DNA of 64,000 bases from Pampus argenteus (taxonomy: Eukaryota > Chordata > Actinopteri > Scombriformes > Stromateidae), in NCBI GenBank assembly GCA_036937835.1, contig CM072874.1:13096001-13160000 (forward strand), given 5' to 3'. Made by a program: the position numbers and the translations under genes. Under the pieces are notes generated by a model. That model saw only the letters and a program-made list of their open reading frames with translations. It did not search any database and was not told where the DNA came from. The stretch's first letter is position 1. Every line of letters starts with the position of its first letter. Below, one piece after another: positions 24,088 to 37,873 of the stretch.

Positions 24088-25795
24088 TCCATCTACCGTA
24101 TCCACCAGTCTTTCTCTTTTGGATACCACAAATACATCTGGTGTTTTCCACTAACTGACTCTTCCGTCTTGAGTCAACACTTCGCTGCAAAGTCTGGGTT
24201 TAAAGATTTGCATGGCCAGCTAGCTTGTTAGATGAAATTGTAACTTGTGGATGATATGCGGCTGTCCTTCTCTCTTGACAAAAGTTTTTTTTTTCCCCCT
24301 CTGTGATGTTGGGATGAATCCGATGAGGCATTGTAGTGGAAAGTGCCACAAACACACAGCCAAGCTGTTAATGAACAGCCTCTCTCCGAGAAGCAAAATG
24401 CTTTTGTTCTGTTGGTTGGTTGTTTGGTTGGGTGGGTGGGTGGATTGGTGAAGAGTCTGCAGGGATATGGTAGATCTGAGGGGTTTTGAAGTAGAGTCAT
24501 TTATTCTAGACTGTCATCTTCCTTCTGCCTTCTTTTCTCTCTCTGCATACCCCTCCCCCCTTCTTTCTTACCCAGTCCACTTTTGTCTTAGGAGCTGAGC
24601 CTGTCTCACGACTCCCATGACACTTAGGCAGCAGCATTTATTTAGCTGTTGCTGTGTGGAATTCTACTCTGTCTTTGGCACATTTGCCGCTTGTCTTGTG
24701 TATGTTTGAACATATGCGTACATATGCAAACGGTTTTAAAAGGCTATGTGTTACTCTGCACGTCAACTTGAACTTCAAAGGTAGGCTTTTAGAAAGCTTC
24801 TCTGTGCTGTCTCATGCAACTCTTGTCCTTTTTAATGAGGTTTCATCCATCCAAGACTTTGTGGATAACAAGACAGTTTGTGGAGAGAGGAGATATGAAT
24901 ATGATCTTGTTTATAGTGTTGGTATTACAGATCGTGCAATTTCATAGTGGAGAACTGCATAAATATCTCAATCACCTTGTATATTATATACCTCCATGCT
25001 GCAATAATTTCAGGAAATTGAATGCTCCGTAACTTTATAGAGAGTATGCTTTATTCTTGAGTGAGAAATAGGCCATGCAGCTACACAGTCATGCTTCATT
25101 TAGAGTGGAATGATTCAATCTAAAATGCCTAGAATACAAAATTCATGAGTTTGGACACTATGTCACATCACCATGCAACGTGCTCCCAAAAGTTCACTGA
25201 CTGGTCTAAGTTCCACCTGCTAAACTTGATTGATTCACTAGCTGTTTTCTGGTAGCTTGTACGACAGCCTTATATTTTCAAGAGTAAGCACAAAATTATA
25301 AGTCAGGCCTGATCAAAACACAAGTGGTATGCAGCCATGTGATGTAAATCTTTCTTTGTTAACATCTGGATGTTTTTGATTTCTATTTCAGTGAATAATT
25401 GAGGATATAAAATACAAACTACATGTAGGATCCACTTTGACCGAGTTAAGGAGAGGTCTGTTGGGCTGTGCGGGAATAGGTACCGGAATCCATAAGTGCT
25501 GTCTCCTGGTAAAGTGGCGCTTTTACAGGAACAGCATGTAATAGCATGTTTAAGTATAAACTGCTTAAGTGAACCCATTAGATTCCTATCAAGAGCCTAT
25601 TTCCATTAGTTCTAAGGTGCATTGATTAGATTCTGCCTGATCAGCATTTCCACTGAGTCAGCTCGGCTTGCGTGAGAGTGTGTGTGTGTGTGTGCGTGTG
25701 TGTAATGTGTGACTTTTGTCAGATCACCGCTGCTTAGATAAACACTTTTTTTTGGTTAATTGATTACTTATCAGTTTATCAATCACATCCATAAT

Positions 25796-25833
<38 letters not shown>
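25796..25833. repeat. (CTAA)n tetranucleotide microsatellite
   Basis: Nine to ten perfect TAAC/CTAA units. Confidence 0.95.
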
Positions 25834-25835
<2 letters not shown>

Positions 25836-27697
25836 GTGAAAACTATGGGTTTCATTGGGACCCAGAATATCCAAACCACAAAGCTGTCTGACAGAATAAT
25901 TATTATTTTGGTGAAAACACTGAGAGACTGACTGGTGGACTGATATACTGACCGTCATCACCTGACATTAGTTGGCCCCACCAGCCACTAATAGCTGTGA
26001 TTAGAGAAGAGCTGAACCTGGACAGGGGCAAGTTTGCAACCACAACATGAAAACAAAATCAAATGAGAAAATCTTAATGCTCATTCCAAATAGTAATTTA
26101 CCTTTAGCCATAGGAGACAAATGTAATGCTTTTGAGATCTGTACTTTGCTTTTGGTTAACATCCCCTCTGAAAACCAACACATTATTTTTGTTGAGGGAT
26201 ATATACCACTATACCACTGTGACAATGATGGAGTATAAGACTGATGGCACATGCTCAACAAAGATTTTCAGATGGTACAATCCCTGTAGCTGATCATATT
26301 TCATATATAAATATACACATTTATCATAGTTGATAGAGGCATGCCCCTCTCTTCTATGTCGTCCAATGACAGCTTGGAAAAGCACCCCTCCCACAGATGA
26401 TGTTGAAGTTGACAGGCAATTTAAAATTAAATCATTATTATTATCATTAGATCATGCTGGGAAGCATGTGTGTGTGTGTGCACGCGGCATGTGTTCAAAT
26501 GTGTGTGTTAATAATAGAGGATGTGAGAATATATTAACTATGACAATAAAAAGCATTTGTCATTTACAACAGTCTTTGTGCACTGTTATTAAAAGACTGA
26601 ATTATGAATCTGTTAACATGCTGCCTCTTACATCTTCCTTTACATTATAGCATCTGTGCTTTAGTGTAGATGCATGCATTGTGTGTTTGTTTCTCTAATC
26701 CATCACTTTTTGATAGATTACATACACTGAGGAGCCACAGTCAACTAGGCCATTAGGAATGCTTTATTAACTCTGTAAATAATGACAACAGGCAGTCCTA
26801 AGAAAGATTCAGAAGGCATACTGTAGCTAGGACGAAGATTCGACTGTCGTACACAACTAAAATACTTCAGATCCAGCAGATCCAATGTAACCATTTTAAT
26901 ATATATATTAGGTTTATATCTTCACAGTGATAGATGAGTGCTACTGATTTTTTTTTTTAAACCTAACCAGATGCAGCATTTTGCCAACATGCAGAAATTG
27001 TACTTCTTCAAGGGAAACTGAAACTTTTTTTATTCAGCCCAAAAAAAAACATGCTCCATTTAACAGTGACCCACTTTAAATATACATAGTTTCACTCATT
27101 CACAAGTGAGAGCTTCTCACTTGTCTGGGCGTAGAGTACATTCACTGGAGCTGTGCATAAGTGCTTGCTCAAGGATATCTCAACAGAGTGAGAGGATAAC
27201 AGAAAAAAACACTCCCTGTGTATGACACAAGTGCTTTTTCGGAAGCTTCAGGACACCGTTGCTCCTACAGCAGTCTGGCTTTAAGCACACATTATCCAAC
27301 ATGAAAATAATGCTATAAAAATACATGATTTGGTTTAGCAATGCTTAAATTATGAAGTTAAGCTACCCCTTTAGACATATCATCGTTCTAGACAGCAAAA
27401 TCTCATTTATTGTTCAGCGTTAGGATGAAACGTTCTGATAAGATTTAACGTGAGAGGTGCAAGTCTTTTGTTTTGAGCTGCCCATTTGCTGCCATGACAA
27501 TCAGACACCTGAGGGAAAGTTTGTCCTTCCCAACTACCTCTTGTCCCTCTTCAGCAATGACTCATTCCAGGTGTGCATGTGCTTGTGTGCGCCTGTGGGG
27601 AGACAGAGAAAGAAAGAGCACAGAGAGTGTGTATGTGCATGGTGATGTAGGAGTCAGTGAGTGTTTGTATGCGGCTTGCTGACGTGTCAGCAGACAG

Positions 27698-27711
27698 ACG
27701 CCCTCTGGCCA
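27698..27711 (-). promoter_or_regulatory. CTCF-like site
   Basis: The minus strand reads TGGCCAGAGGGCGT, a good match to the CTCF core. It faces the plus-strand site at 23940, giving a convergent pair about 3.8 kb apart. Confidence 0.3.
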
Positions 27712-29699
27712 GAGCCAAATAGAGTCTCCTCACCTGTTTGTGGCCTTTGAGGAAGACTGTGTGTGTCACCTCCCAGGGGCCAATGCCAGTCTGACTTAAA
27801 GCCACTGGAACAATCAGCAGACTCTACAAGGCTGGGTCAGATAGTAGCCTTAGCCCCTTTGAAACCAGGTTTAGGAGCTGTTTTGTCTCTGCATATATGC
27901 CGGATGACTTTAGCCCAAAGTGGGTGACTTTAGAGGATAAGTGTAGAGCATGAGTTGAAAGAGCTTAGACTAAGACTTGGACTTTGCTTATGTAAATTGT
28001 GTGAAGGGTGTTCTGTGATGGTATTTAGGGATTAGGGGAAATGCCCCAGTGAGACTGTTTGACTTCTATTTCTGTGCTATCTCCACTTAATCCCATTCAG
28101 AACATCTCTGGTCAAAGGTTAGCAGACTGACTCCTTAGTGATTTCATAGCATAACGACATATGAAGGGAAGACTTTGGACTCTAGACCAAACCCAGTGTT
28201 TTTGTATTGTTAGTGAAACTGATGCGTTGTATGCGTTGTAGGCAGTTTAGCATTACACAGGCATTTTGAAACACGTTATTCCCTGTGTTAACCCTAACCT
28301 GTCAAATCAATCACTCGTTTTTAATCCCAAGTTTTTTAAACACCAACTCCTAGACATATTTCTATATTTATACTATATTTGGGTTAGTAGATGTTTGACC
28401 AGATACTCCACTCACTTCTGCTGAGTAGCAAGCGTGTCTTTGACCTTATATGCAACACAGAGCTTCGGTCTATGCTATTGATTCTCGGTGTGATGGGGAA
28501 GTGTGCAATGCTTGTCTCAGTATTAGCAACCAATCTTAAACCTTTCACACCCAAAATTCTAATTTCTTTTCTAACTCTAATTTGTATTTAAGGTTTTCAA
28601 TGATTTACTGCATTCTTTGATTGCCAAAAGATCATATGTTGGGATCTAGATATTTCTTCTATTAAATTTGAACTAAACTTGTAATCATGAATGAATGCTG
28701 CTGGTTTTTCTCTTTAGTTTAGCAGTCTAGCAAATCACAGTCCTACCCAGAAATGTGTGTGAGCTACCCCACCTCTATCTCTCATTCACAAACACACACA
28801 CATATATGGTAATTCCCATTGGGCTCTTGCTTCCCCTATAGAGAGATTATGGTGAGGTCAATGTCATTTCTATTCAAGCAGGTGAAAATAGCTTTCATAA
28901 ATATTTTATTATGTTTAGGAATCCTAAGATGATAAATATTCTCACAACATTCAGCTTAGAGGGGAACGGCTGAAAAACATCAGCCTTATGAAAAGCCTTC
29001 CTGACCTTCAGAGCAACCTTTCAAAAGCCTAGTTTCCACCACAATAAACTCATGCCCTTTACTAGAATGAATAAGAGTGAGACTAAACCAGGAGATATGA
29101 CATAATGCATCAGGTGTCACTTTCTTCTCATATTCTAACGCCCCTTTTTGGCTATTGTTGACTTTGCCCACTTCCTCCTACATTAATATCTCAATAATGT
29201 TAGAGGTTGAGACAGGTGCTGTAAAGCTTTCAAAAATCAGATTTACAAGATGTCAATTTCCACAGTCTGGATTGAAAACAATTTCACACATGGTTTCAGA
29301 GGAGATTTCTGGGAAGCAAGCTTTTAAATCAGTTTGTTTCTGTGAAAAGAGCAGAACGTGTGGATATTGGTTCTTGTCAGCGAGCTATCTTTTGAATTAA
29401 TCAGCCCTGGGGGATTACTCCAGGTAGAATGGATAAAGCAGCAATGGTGAAATTACTTAGCTGTAACACAAATATCATTTCTTTAACCACCTCATGAATT
29501 TAAACCACAGCATATTGTTATTAGCTTAAAACATTCTGCTTCAAGTGATGCAACACAGGCTGTTTCAATAATTCTTTTCATACCATCAACCGAAACACAC
29601 CAGAGATGTCATTGTGCGATTCTCGAAGAGAAGAGTGAGTTTAATCAGGGACTAACCTTGTAAAAATGAAATATGCTATATATATGATCTTCATTCAAC

Positions 29700-29807
29700 T
29701 GGGAATCTATTCTGAATCAAGAATTTAATTGAGAATTGATTCCGAATCTAAAATGACACAGAGAATCACAATCGAATCATGAGATTCCCAAATATGTCCC
29801 ACCCCTA
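29700..29807 (-). mobile_element. hAT-like right-end fragment
   Basis: Repeated GAATC/GATTC words (GGGAATC, CTGAATC, CCGAATC, GAGAATC, ATCGAATCATGAGATTCCC) lead into CCCACCCCTA at 29798-29807. Fish hAT elements of the TAGGGGTGGG type end this way. No TAGGGGTGGG start was found upstream in this window, so the element is truncated or internally deleted. Confidence 0.5.
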
Positions 29808-32800
29808 CAAAGCATGCGGCTCCCAGTGATAAATTGTTAGATTTTAGATGTTGAATTGAGGGTTAGATTCACTGTAGTACTTTCAGGTGCATTAAAGATG
29901 TATACTACAAAAAAACAGCCTACCTGATGAATTTATTGAACATACTGACAAGACTTAAATTAGGTGCAGAGAAATTTCTGTCATTGGTTTTGATAAATTT
30001 TAGATTTAGTGCCCTGCTCTTCTCTGAAGTGTGAAAAGTCTGCACAGTACTACAGCTGCAGTGCAGTGTCACGGCTTTCATGTCTCTGTTTCATGTCATT
30101 GTCATTACATCCACCGAACCAAAAGAGCAGCTGTAGTAGCACGATTTGGACACAGTTTGTATGTCTGAGGTAGGTAGGTTTACTAATCTAAAAACTCCCA
30201 GTAGTTCAACAATAAAACACATTGTATGCGCATGTGTGTTTGCGAGTGCATGTGCCTTGTTGCATTGCAGTAAGAGATAAAAGGATCACGGAGGTACACC
30301 GCTGCCCTGGATGTGCGCTGGTGTGTTATCTCATTTTTTTGATCTTTTTGAGGGAGCAAGCTTGCGATCTTTGCCTCTAGGGCCCTTCTTAATATTTCAT
30401 GACTGTGCAATGTATCTTTTGACACTGAAATATGCTGTGAATTAAACATGACTGACTGCATAATCAAAAGCTTTTAATGCAAGTAGGAGGGCAAGGCTCT
30501 TTGGGTTCGACTTTTAATTAAAGAATATGGCCACAGATTTTTGGTGAATTTAACAAGGTGTAGACTTGCTTGACATAGTAAAGACATGATGTGTGGACAT
30601 CTTAGAAAGGAGACCTCTCTGTTCTTGTTGCCCTCCTTAGATTTAGAGCCATTTCAATCATTTGTGAAGCACATCCATTATTTCACTTCAGTCATAAAGA
30701 AGCAATAAAAACGTTGTTTGTAAAAGATGTTTGAGTATTAAATGCAGAGGCCAACTAAAGGCTTTGATTTTCCTGCTAAGGCAGAAGGAGATGGTCACTG
30801 TGTTCAATATTTAAGAATAAACATGGAAATAAAATGATAAAATTGCAGGTTGGTATATTGGTACCAGTACTGTGCTATGCTATATCTTCTCAGTACAGTA
30901 TATGTTTAAGGTTATTATGAAAATACATAAAAATGATGTAATGAGCTATTTGATTCTTATTTTTTTTTTATTATCACAATATGTGGTATGGGGTCACGTT
31001 TAACTTCTTTGACTAATCTCCAACTAAACTCATTCATGCTTCCATGTCATGAATGAATGATCATGCAGAACATCGAGAAGCAAAGACATATAGCATAACT
31101 CAGTGTGTCATAGAGGGGAAGACATTGTCACAGATCCATTATGAATGCATTTAATGATCAAACATGCCACATATCCACAACAGAATGATGCATCACTCAT
31201 CACATTTCAGCTGGGACAAGCTCATGATGCCATAATAGTAGAGATAGATATGCCAAGTAATATCTTCCTTTTTTTTAGATCCAACAGTTTAGAAGATGTC
31301 TGAAATTTGTATGGAATTATTATTTGATTAAAGTCACAATGATCAGGATGAATAAATCTACGTCATCATTATTCCAGTAATTCTGTCTAAATCATTACTC
31401 TCTAGATGTTATCGGTTGGTTTCAGTGTTGTAGCAGACCCTGGTCTTTTGTGCTTCTTTGTCAGCAGACAGTATATATGTATGTTAATTCTGTTTAATAA
31501 CATTTATTACATAGTATGTATATCTGTTGCCTACTGCTATAGTCTTCTAAAAGATGTGGCACAGATATTGTAGATGAACAAAACAATCTCAAGCTGAAGA
31601 TATACTGTAGTCACAAGGTTGACTGACTACATGAAATCATTTTTTCTTCTTTATGGCACTTTTTGGTTGAGTGAATAAGGTGAATAAAACTATAGGAAAC
31701 CATTCTTTCTTCAAAGTATCTTCATGCTATGTCAACTACAAGATAATGTAGGTTTTAATTTACTGAATGGCTTGAGGAAAGAATGAAATTTGTTAGGTAT
31801 AGAGCGGTATCTTTGTACAGTACCTACAGTAGAAGTAACAGTAGCATGACACAAATAGCCTGAGGCATCACCGACAGAGGCCACAGCAGTTCAATCAATG
31901 TTTCATGCCCTTCCTTAAGCTAATTGTTTTTTTCTTACAAATTGTGTTGTAATATATTGCATTCAAAGGCTATTTGTAGCACAATGTACTAGTGAGTGGC
32001 GAACAAAGTTTTAGATTTATCATCTTTTTGAAAGGAACAATGGGCTTTTTTCTCAAATCTATATATTCAGAACATTTGTCATGACGCAAAGGGCTGAAAG
32101 GACCAGTTGGTTCACATTTTAATGATCCTCTCTGGGACTTATTCCCCATTTCACTGTCTCTTTCTCTGATTCTTTCTGTCTCACACTCTCTCTACAGACA
32201 AATCACAAAAATATGGATAAGGATTGCCCCGCAGAGAATACATGACCTCATTTCCATGTGTCACAGTAATCTAATAGGCTTGGACACTTTGGGTGAGGAT
32301 CTGAGGGGTTTAAAAATGTTCGTATTTCACTCCTCTGTCTGTTTGGCTGTTATAGGTGAAGATAATGAGACCCTGGCTGCAAAAAAAGATAGAATCACTT
32401 TAAAGTAAAAACCTAAACCTCATATAGACCTAGAACCAAAGAGGTCAGATCAAGTTAAACAAAGAGACTTGAAAAACAATGTAACATGTCAGTTTTACAT
32501 GTAGATTACTTAGACACCAAGGAATATTTATTTGTTGCTTGCAGACAAGTTCATTCTTAAAACAGAAAAGCAAACTGTAATTTGATTATGCTAAACAGCT
32601 TTAAATAATTAAACAAATTTGACAAAATACAAAATAAAGAGAGAATACACCTCAGAGAGCTGTGTGCAGTAAGTTGGAGAAAATAAATCCTGACATTGCA
32701 CTGCTGGGATTTTGCTCAGAACCTGTTAACAACTGCTGACAGCCAAACATTAGTGGGGAATGTATGTAACCAGCAACCATCAGCACTATAAACCAATTAG

Positions 32801-34369
32801 AAGGTGACAGGAACCAAGCAGACATTAACACAAGGCTATTGAGCAATCTCCGGGCTCACAAAGCAGACGTCCCTTCTTTTGTGTTTTCCCTTCTTTTCAT
32901 TATCCTTGATGAGGGAAAATTATGTATTATTTTATCACAACACTGTAAATTAAGCCATAAATATATGTGTGTGTGTGACTTTGACATGACTAATATGCAG
33001 GTTTATGTATATTTATCCTGCAGCCAATTCTGTTCAGTACATGCCATCTTGTATTTCTTACACTATACTGTACATTTTGCGTGGTATGTGAGGCCATGTT
33101 GTCCATACCAATCATATATATATATAGCACTCATTATAGTGAAGAAACTGCTTTGATTGGTGTTAAATGCAGTTGAATATTTTTTGTAGTTTATATTATT
33201 CTTTCTATTGCTTTTTGAAATAGAGGCTTGTACTTTTTTTTTTCTTAATCCTGCTCCTGATACTTCGCAGCTGTCTGGCCATCACCACGTACAAGTCAAC
33301 CTACTTTTCTTGAACAAAACTGACATCTTACAGCAAACCATTTAGACACTTCTCCCACAGCTGTTTATACTTACACAGAGGGGATGTCTTTTATTGAAAC
33401 TTTTCAGTTGGCACCAATCCCATGGTATTTTTTTCAAACTCAAAGTGTTACACTGTGCAGACTCCTGAAACCTTACCATATCAAGGACCCATGAATAAAA
33501 AACCCTCTATCATTGTCTGATAACATAGTACAGCAGTGATTCTCACCTGAGAGGCTCTTTCTAATTAGATGTGACTTATTTTGTGCCTGCCTATTCCTTA
33601 AAGGTCTTGTATTTTTTAATGAATACTGACTCTATTATAAACATAAACAAAGGTGTAGATTTTTCTAAATCCATTGTTCCTTACAGCCCAGATTCCCCTC
33701 TGTCCTCCAGTAAGTTCTCTTTTGCCACATCTTTACTTGGAGTAATGGTTGCAGCTGTAGATGTAAGACAATAATATAGCAATCTATGAACCAGAATCTG
33801 ATCCTGAATGGGGAAGGGGATGAACCTGTTAAACAGTCAAGATTTAAAAAGGATATTTCAGAAGTTTCATATTTTTTCAAACAGAGCCTGAGGTCGTTAA
33901 CTTAGTTTAAGTACAGATATATTATATTCCTTTAGATGAGTAACATACAAAGACCGTATTTTAAAACATCACCAAGAGATTGAAGATTGAACAGTTAAAA
34001 ATCCTACAGTGTACTGATTTAAGCAGATGGTCAGTTGTTAAATGTGCAGCACACACATACAGAACAGAACCACCAATAGCAGAGCCTCATGTAAATTTCC
34101 TAAATTTCCATCCACTGGAAGTCTGAAAAACTTTTCGGGTACTGAACAATGAGCCACACGTACAGTGTCGTGCTTTGCTTGTCAGCCGGCTGCAAAGCAA
34201 ACTCCGACTACAGACATTTGGTATGCACTCAACATAGAGCTGGGCAGCAGTGGGATCACGCTAAAGTCACGCTTCCTGCATATTTGATTTATTTGATGGG
34301 TGTGGGTTCCGCCCCAATAATTTGACAGCACAGGAGGACCCCACCATCACCCTAATCCAACCTAAAGCT

Positions 34370-34398
34370 TTTTATTTATTTATTTATTTATTTATTTT
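34370..34398. repeat. (TTTA)n tetranucleotide microsatellite
   Basis: About seven TTTA units. This may be the tail of an unrecognised retroposon, because the sequence before it (34100-34365) is more complex, but I could not assign a family. Confidence 0.9.
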
Positions 34399-36639
34399 TG
34401 ACAATAGCAGCCCTTTAAGAGCAGAGATGACAGTTAGTCAACTGAAATGATCAGAATAGCAATAACATTGCATTCTCCATTGTGATGAGCTCTAGGCTAG
34501 ATTTTATCCACATGAATCAAACATTAAATGTTAAATTTTTAAACCTTGCAAGGTCCCACGTGAGCCCTGCAAAAACTATGGCTCTATTAGTCCTTCTTAT
34601 TAACTACTGCAATAGTGTCAGTTGTGTCAGTCCATTTCATTTAACAGTATGCATTTGCCAGTTGCTAATCAAAACCACTTTGGAAATAAGCACGTTCACT
34701 GAAGAGGTCAATTGAAATTGTTGGAACAGGCAAAAGCTATTGTAATGATGTGTATTGCGTAGTGTAATAACACATATAATATCCTAGTTTGAGTAACAAT
34801 AATGCTAACTAACAATAATGTTAATTGTCTATTTCCACCTTAAGGAAACAAAACAACTCATGTTTAAAATAATCAAACAATGAGGTCAGAGTGTAATCTC
34901 AAAAGTTTTTGGGCCGATCACTGTTCCATTGTCACTTCATTTACACTGAGTCAGAGTTCAGAACATGGATGATTGCCTGCCCAAAGCTGAAAAAAGATAA
35001 ATACCTATTCCACCAGTTGTCATTATGCGTAATGATTGAATACAGGTGGATAATTATAGTGTTTGTGTTCTGGTGTCTGAATAACTTGACTACACAATAA
35101 CTAGTCAGAGATTCCATTTTCACTGGGTATCAGAAAATAAAAGTCAGTGGAAAACAATAGATTAATATGAAATGTGAGACAAATAAGGAGGAACAGAATA
35201 AAAATGCCATTATACTAAAATATCATGGTATATATATTGCATTTCTATTGTGAGTTGATGCACATAAGAAATATTTCTGATAAACCATGTTCCAAATATA
35301 GGTAATAAATAGTAGTGACAAGAGACACAATGGCAATGGTAGAAGAGGTCATTCCTGGCAGATGCTGCATCAGTTATATAATGCATGTTTTGAATGATAA
35401 CACAACGCTGACTGGAGAGCAATTAGTTATTAATGGTTATGTCAAAAGTTCCTAGTCAAACAACAATACATCAAGAGTTCCTGTGGAAGAAAAAGCATAG
35501 AGTTCCTAATTATTTAAAATACTTTGAACTCAAAAGCATGCCATCACACAGTATATCACAGAATAGATTAACAGAAATAAAATATTATCTTGTGGGTTGT
35601 AAAGAAAGTCAGAAAATATGAAAAAGCGTGCCTACCATAAGCAAAGTTATCCATCAACCCTCTAATCTTTAACCCAGCACACTGACAGAGATAAACATGT
35701 TGTGTACATGCTGTGTGAGGCCTTCATTAGGCCCTGTGTAGCTGTGTCTATTGAAGCACTGGGATCTCTCTAAGATTGATTGTGGTGGACCACAGATCAG
35801 CTAGGAGACCTCCCCCACTTTCTGCCACTGGTCCAAACCCAATAGTTCTTGCTAGGGAGGAGCTTAGGGACCCCCACTCTACACCGAAGCAATATCATCT
35901 GATAAATTGCCTTTCCTGGCACGATTATACACCGGGGTGTTCCCCATGGTCTTTGTGAGAAGTGTTTTAGAGCAGCATTGTGGGAAGGTACTAAAAGTGG
36001 GGCAGTTTGTTATAGGCATGGACAAGCAATGATAGGCTTAAATCATGTGGTATATAAGCATTAAATCAAATACAGGCATAAAGTAAATACACTATCTTCA
36101 GTTTATTATGTGAACATATGTCTATATTCAATGAACTGATGGTTTGCATTTTTTTCTTTTCTGATATGGAGAAAACTCTAGGGGGTTCTTAGTACTTTCT
36201 CAGAAACGAATACCCAGGAAAAGTGAGCAAAATTGAGTGTAGGTGGAAACTATGTCTTCCTAGATAGAAATAAAGCAATTTATTGTACCTATAGTCCATC
36301 TTGTAAGACACCATGTCATGTTGCCACCCAGATGGCATTGCTTCAAAACTTTAGACACAATGCAACTATCAATCATCCTTTCATTACTTCTTCAAAGTCA
36401 GTGAAGTTTCTTTGCCTAGCATACAGTGAAAGAAAATACAGAGATTGTTAGATCCCCAAACTTCCTGATACGATGTTCTTTTGCTCCCAGGGCACTTCAG
36501 AAGGGGCTGTGTTGCATTTTCAAACCTCAAATAACTCAAGCCCAAAGCATCTGAAAAGCTAGCTGACATTCAGACCCTGGAGCATCTCAGAGGTTTTCCA
36601 AAGGGCTGGCCTGTACACGAGTTCACTGAAACAATGCAA

Positions 36640-36800
36640 AGTGATGTGGATATGAGGGGAAATGTGGCTACGAGGCTGCCAAAACTGTTGGGTGCACTTT
36701 AATTATGGAGAGGGATTGTGCAACCCGCATGACTGGCTTGACATTATTCAAAAGTAATTAGTTGCTTGTTATTTTAATTATGGATGAAAGGACACAAGAA
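36640..36800. promoter_or_regulatory. Candidate conserved non-coding element with duplicated TTTAATTATGGA
   Basis: The 12-mer TTTAATTATGGA occurs near 36698 and again near 36774, about 75 bp apart. Between them is GC-richer sequence and AAAGTAATTAGTTGC. The paired homeodomain-type sites suggest a regulatory element. Confidence 0.25.
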
Positions 36801-37348
36801 CAGAATTAAATCTGAAATGGGATTGCAGCATGGTCAGAGAAGGAGAGAAAAGTGAGAGGGGAGAGGGATTTTCTACACTATATTTTAGTTACAACCTGCA
36901 TAGCAAAAATTTATATGATCTAAAGTCCTCTCCTGGGCTATTTTGTTCAAATGTATTATAGATTGACTCAAGGAAAACATTTTAGACTTAGAAAATCTGA
37001 TCCTCACTGGAAGGTAAACAAGTCCGAAATAGCACATAACACACTTAAAAACCACATTCTCATACATCATAGAATTTGTTTGCACTTTATTCTGCCAATT
37101 TGTGACCCAATAAAAACGGGTTCTAAGTTTGGGAAACACTGTTCGAGAACCGTTCATCCAAACAGGTATATTGCTGGAGACCCAAGGAAGTGCAGCATTG
37201 AGTTTGAAGTTGTTTGGATGAGAGATGTTAAATATATTAAAAGCAAACATTTAGCAGATCTTGACCAACATGGCAGTCGCAAATACCAACACTGCCAATG
37301 TGGTGGCCATGCAGGAAAACAAGTATTGGTATGTTTTTATATGTTTAT

Positions 37349-37527
37349 TAGGGCTGTACCCGAATACTTGAAGATTTGTTTGAGCACGACAGAGGTAGCA
37401 GCGGAGAGCAAGTTGGCGCCTCATCTTCTCCGCACCACTGGCTACCTCAGTATTGCTCATGCTGCTGGTGTTTTGTGAGTCTGACTTTGTGAAGTCTTTG
37501 TTTTTCACAGACAACGAGGAAAAACCT
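37349..37527 (+). mobile_element. hAT-like transposon left-end fragment
   Basis: The segment starts with TAGGGCTGTACCCGAATACT, which resembles the ends of abundant fish hAT elements (TAGGGCTG followed by CGAATA words). The rest is more GC-rich than its flanks, contains no intact transposase, and stops about where a Tc1-like transposase fossil begins. No matching right end was found, so it is truncated or interrupted. The family name is inferred from the terminal sequence. Confidence 0.5.
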
Positions 37528-37547
37528 AAATATATGGTTTGATTCCA

Positions 37548-37775
37548 CTTGTCCCCTTAGAGCAAAGGGTCACTACAATTCAATACAAAGTTATTGTGAG
37601 TGATCACCTTTATTTTATGATGAAAGATTTCTATCCTGATGGGAGTGGTCTCTTCCATGACAACGCCTTCATTCATAGGGCACAAGGGTTGAATGGTTTG
37701 ATGAGTATGACAATGATGTGTATCTATGACCTTCACGGTCACCAGATCACTACCCAGTTGAACACCTAATGAGGG
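37548..37775 (+). pseudogene. Broken Tc1-like (DD34E) transposase fragment
   Basis: This is the C-terminal catalytic part of a Tc1/mariner transposase. The first frame (from about 37554) reads LEQRVTT, VSDHLYFMMKDFYPDGSGLF, then HDNAFIHRA, which contains the second catalytic Asp (codon 37659-37661). At about 37687-37691 the frame shifts. From 37691 it continues EWFDEYDNDV, meets an in-frame TGA at 37727-37729, and resumes as PSRSPDHYPVEHL, which holds the presumed catalytic Glu (codon 37760-37762). The Asp and Glu codons lie 101 nt apart, where DD34E spacing needs 105, so a 4-nt deletion fits the observed shift. The N-terminal DNA-binding domain and first Asp are missing. It cannot encode an active enzyme. 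Confidence 0.85.
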
Positions 37776-37873
37776 GGAATCTTTTCTCCTTCCAGTAGAC
37801 TTCAGAGACCTTTAATTTGACCTTCATTTAATTGGTCACCTGTCTGTAAGTGTATGTATGTATGCATGTATGT

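Larger units (their letters stand above)
24088..29699. other. Non-coding flank, no gene seen
   Basis: It holds GGTT/GGGT-rich DNA at 24412-24446, a GT tract near 25677-25704, the CTAA repeat at 25796 and the CTCF-like site at 27698. At 26734-26760 a weak resemblance to a Tc1-type end was too poor to call. Confidence 0.6.
29808..37348. other. Non-coding flank, no gene seen
   Basis: Mostly A+T-rich, with the TTTA repeat at 34370 and the candidate element at 36640. The stretch 34100-34330 is more complex and could be an unrecognised repeat. Frames at 36885-37250 (minus) and 36951-37478 (plus) overlap on opposite strands, and the second runs into the hAT fragment. Neither looks coding. Confidence 0.6.

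Noticed and set aside
26731..26765. Weak resemblance to a Tc1/mariner-type inverted repeat (CACTGAGGAGCCACAGTCAA)
   Set aside because: Too many differences from the remembered end and no partner repeat in reach.
36951..37478. 175-codon plus-strand frame, the longest in the window
   Set aside because: It runs through unrelated sequence into the hAT fragment, overlaps an opposite-strand frame of similar length, and shows no domain or codon bias.
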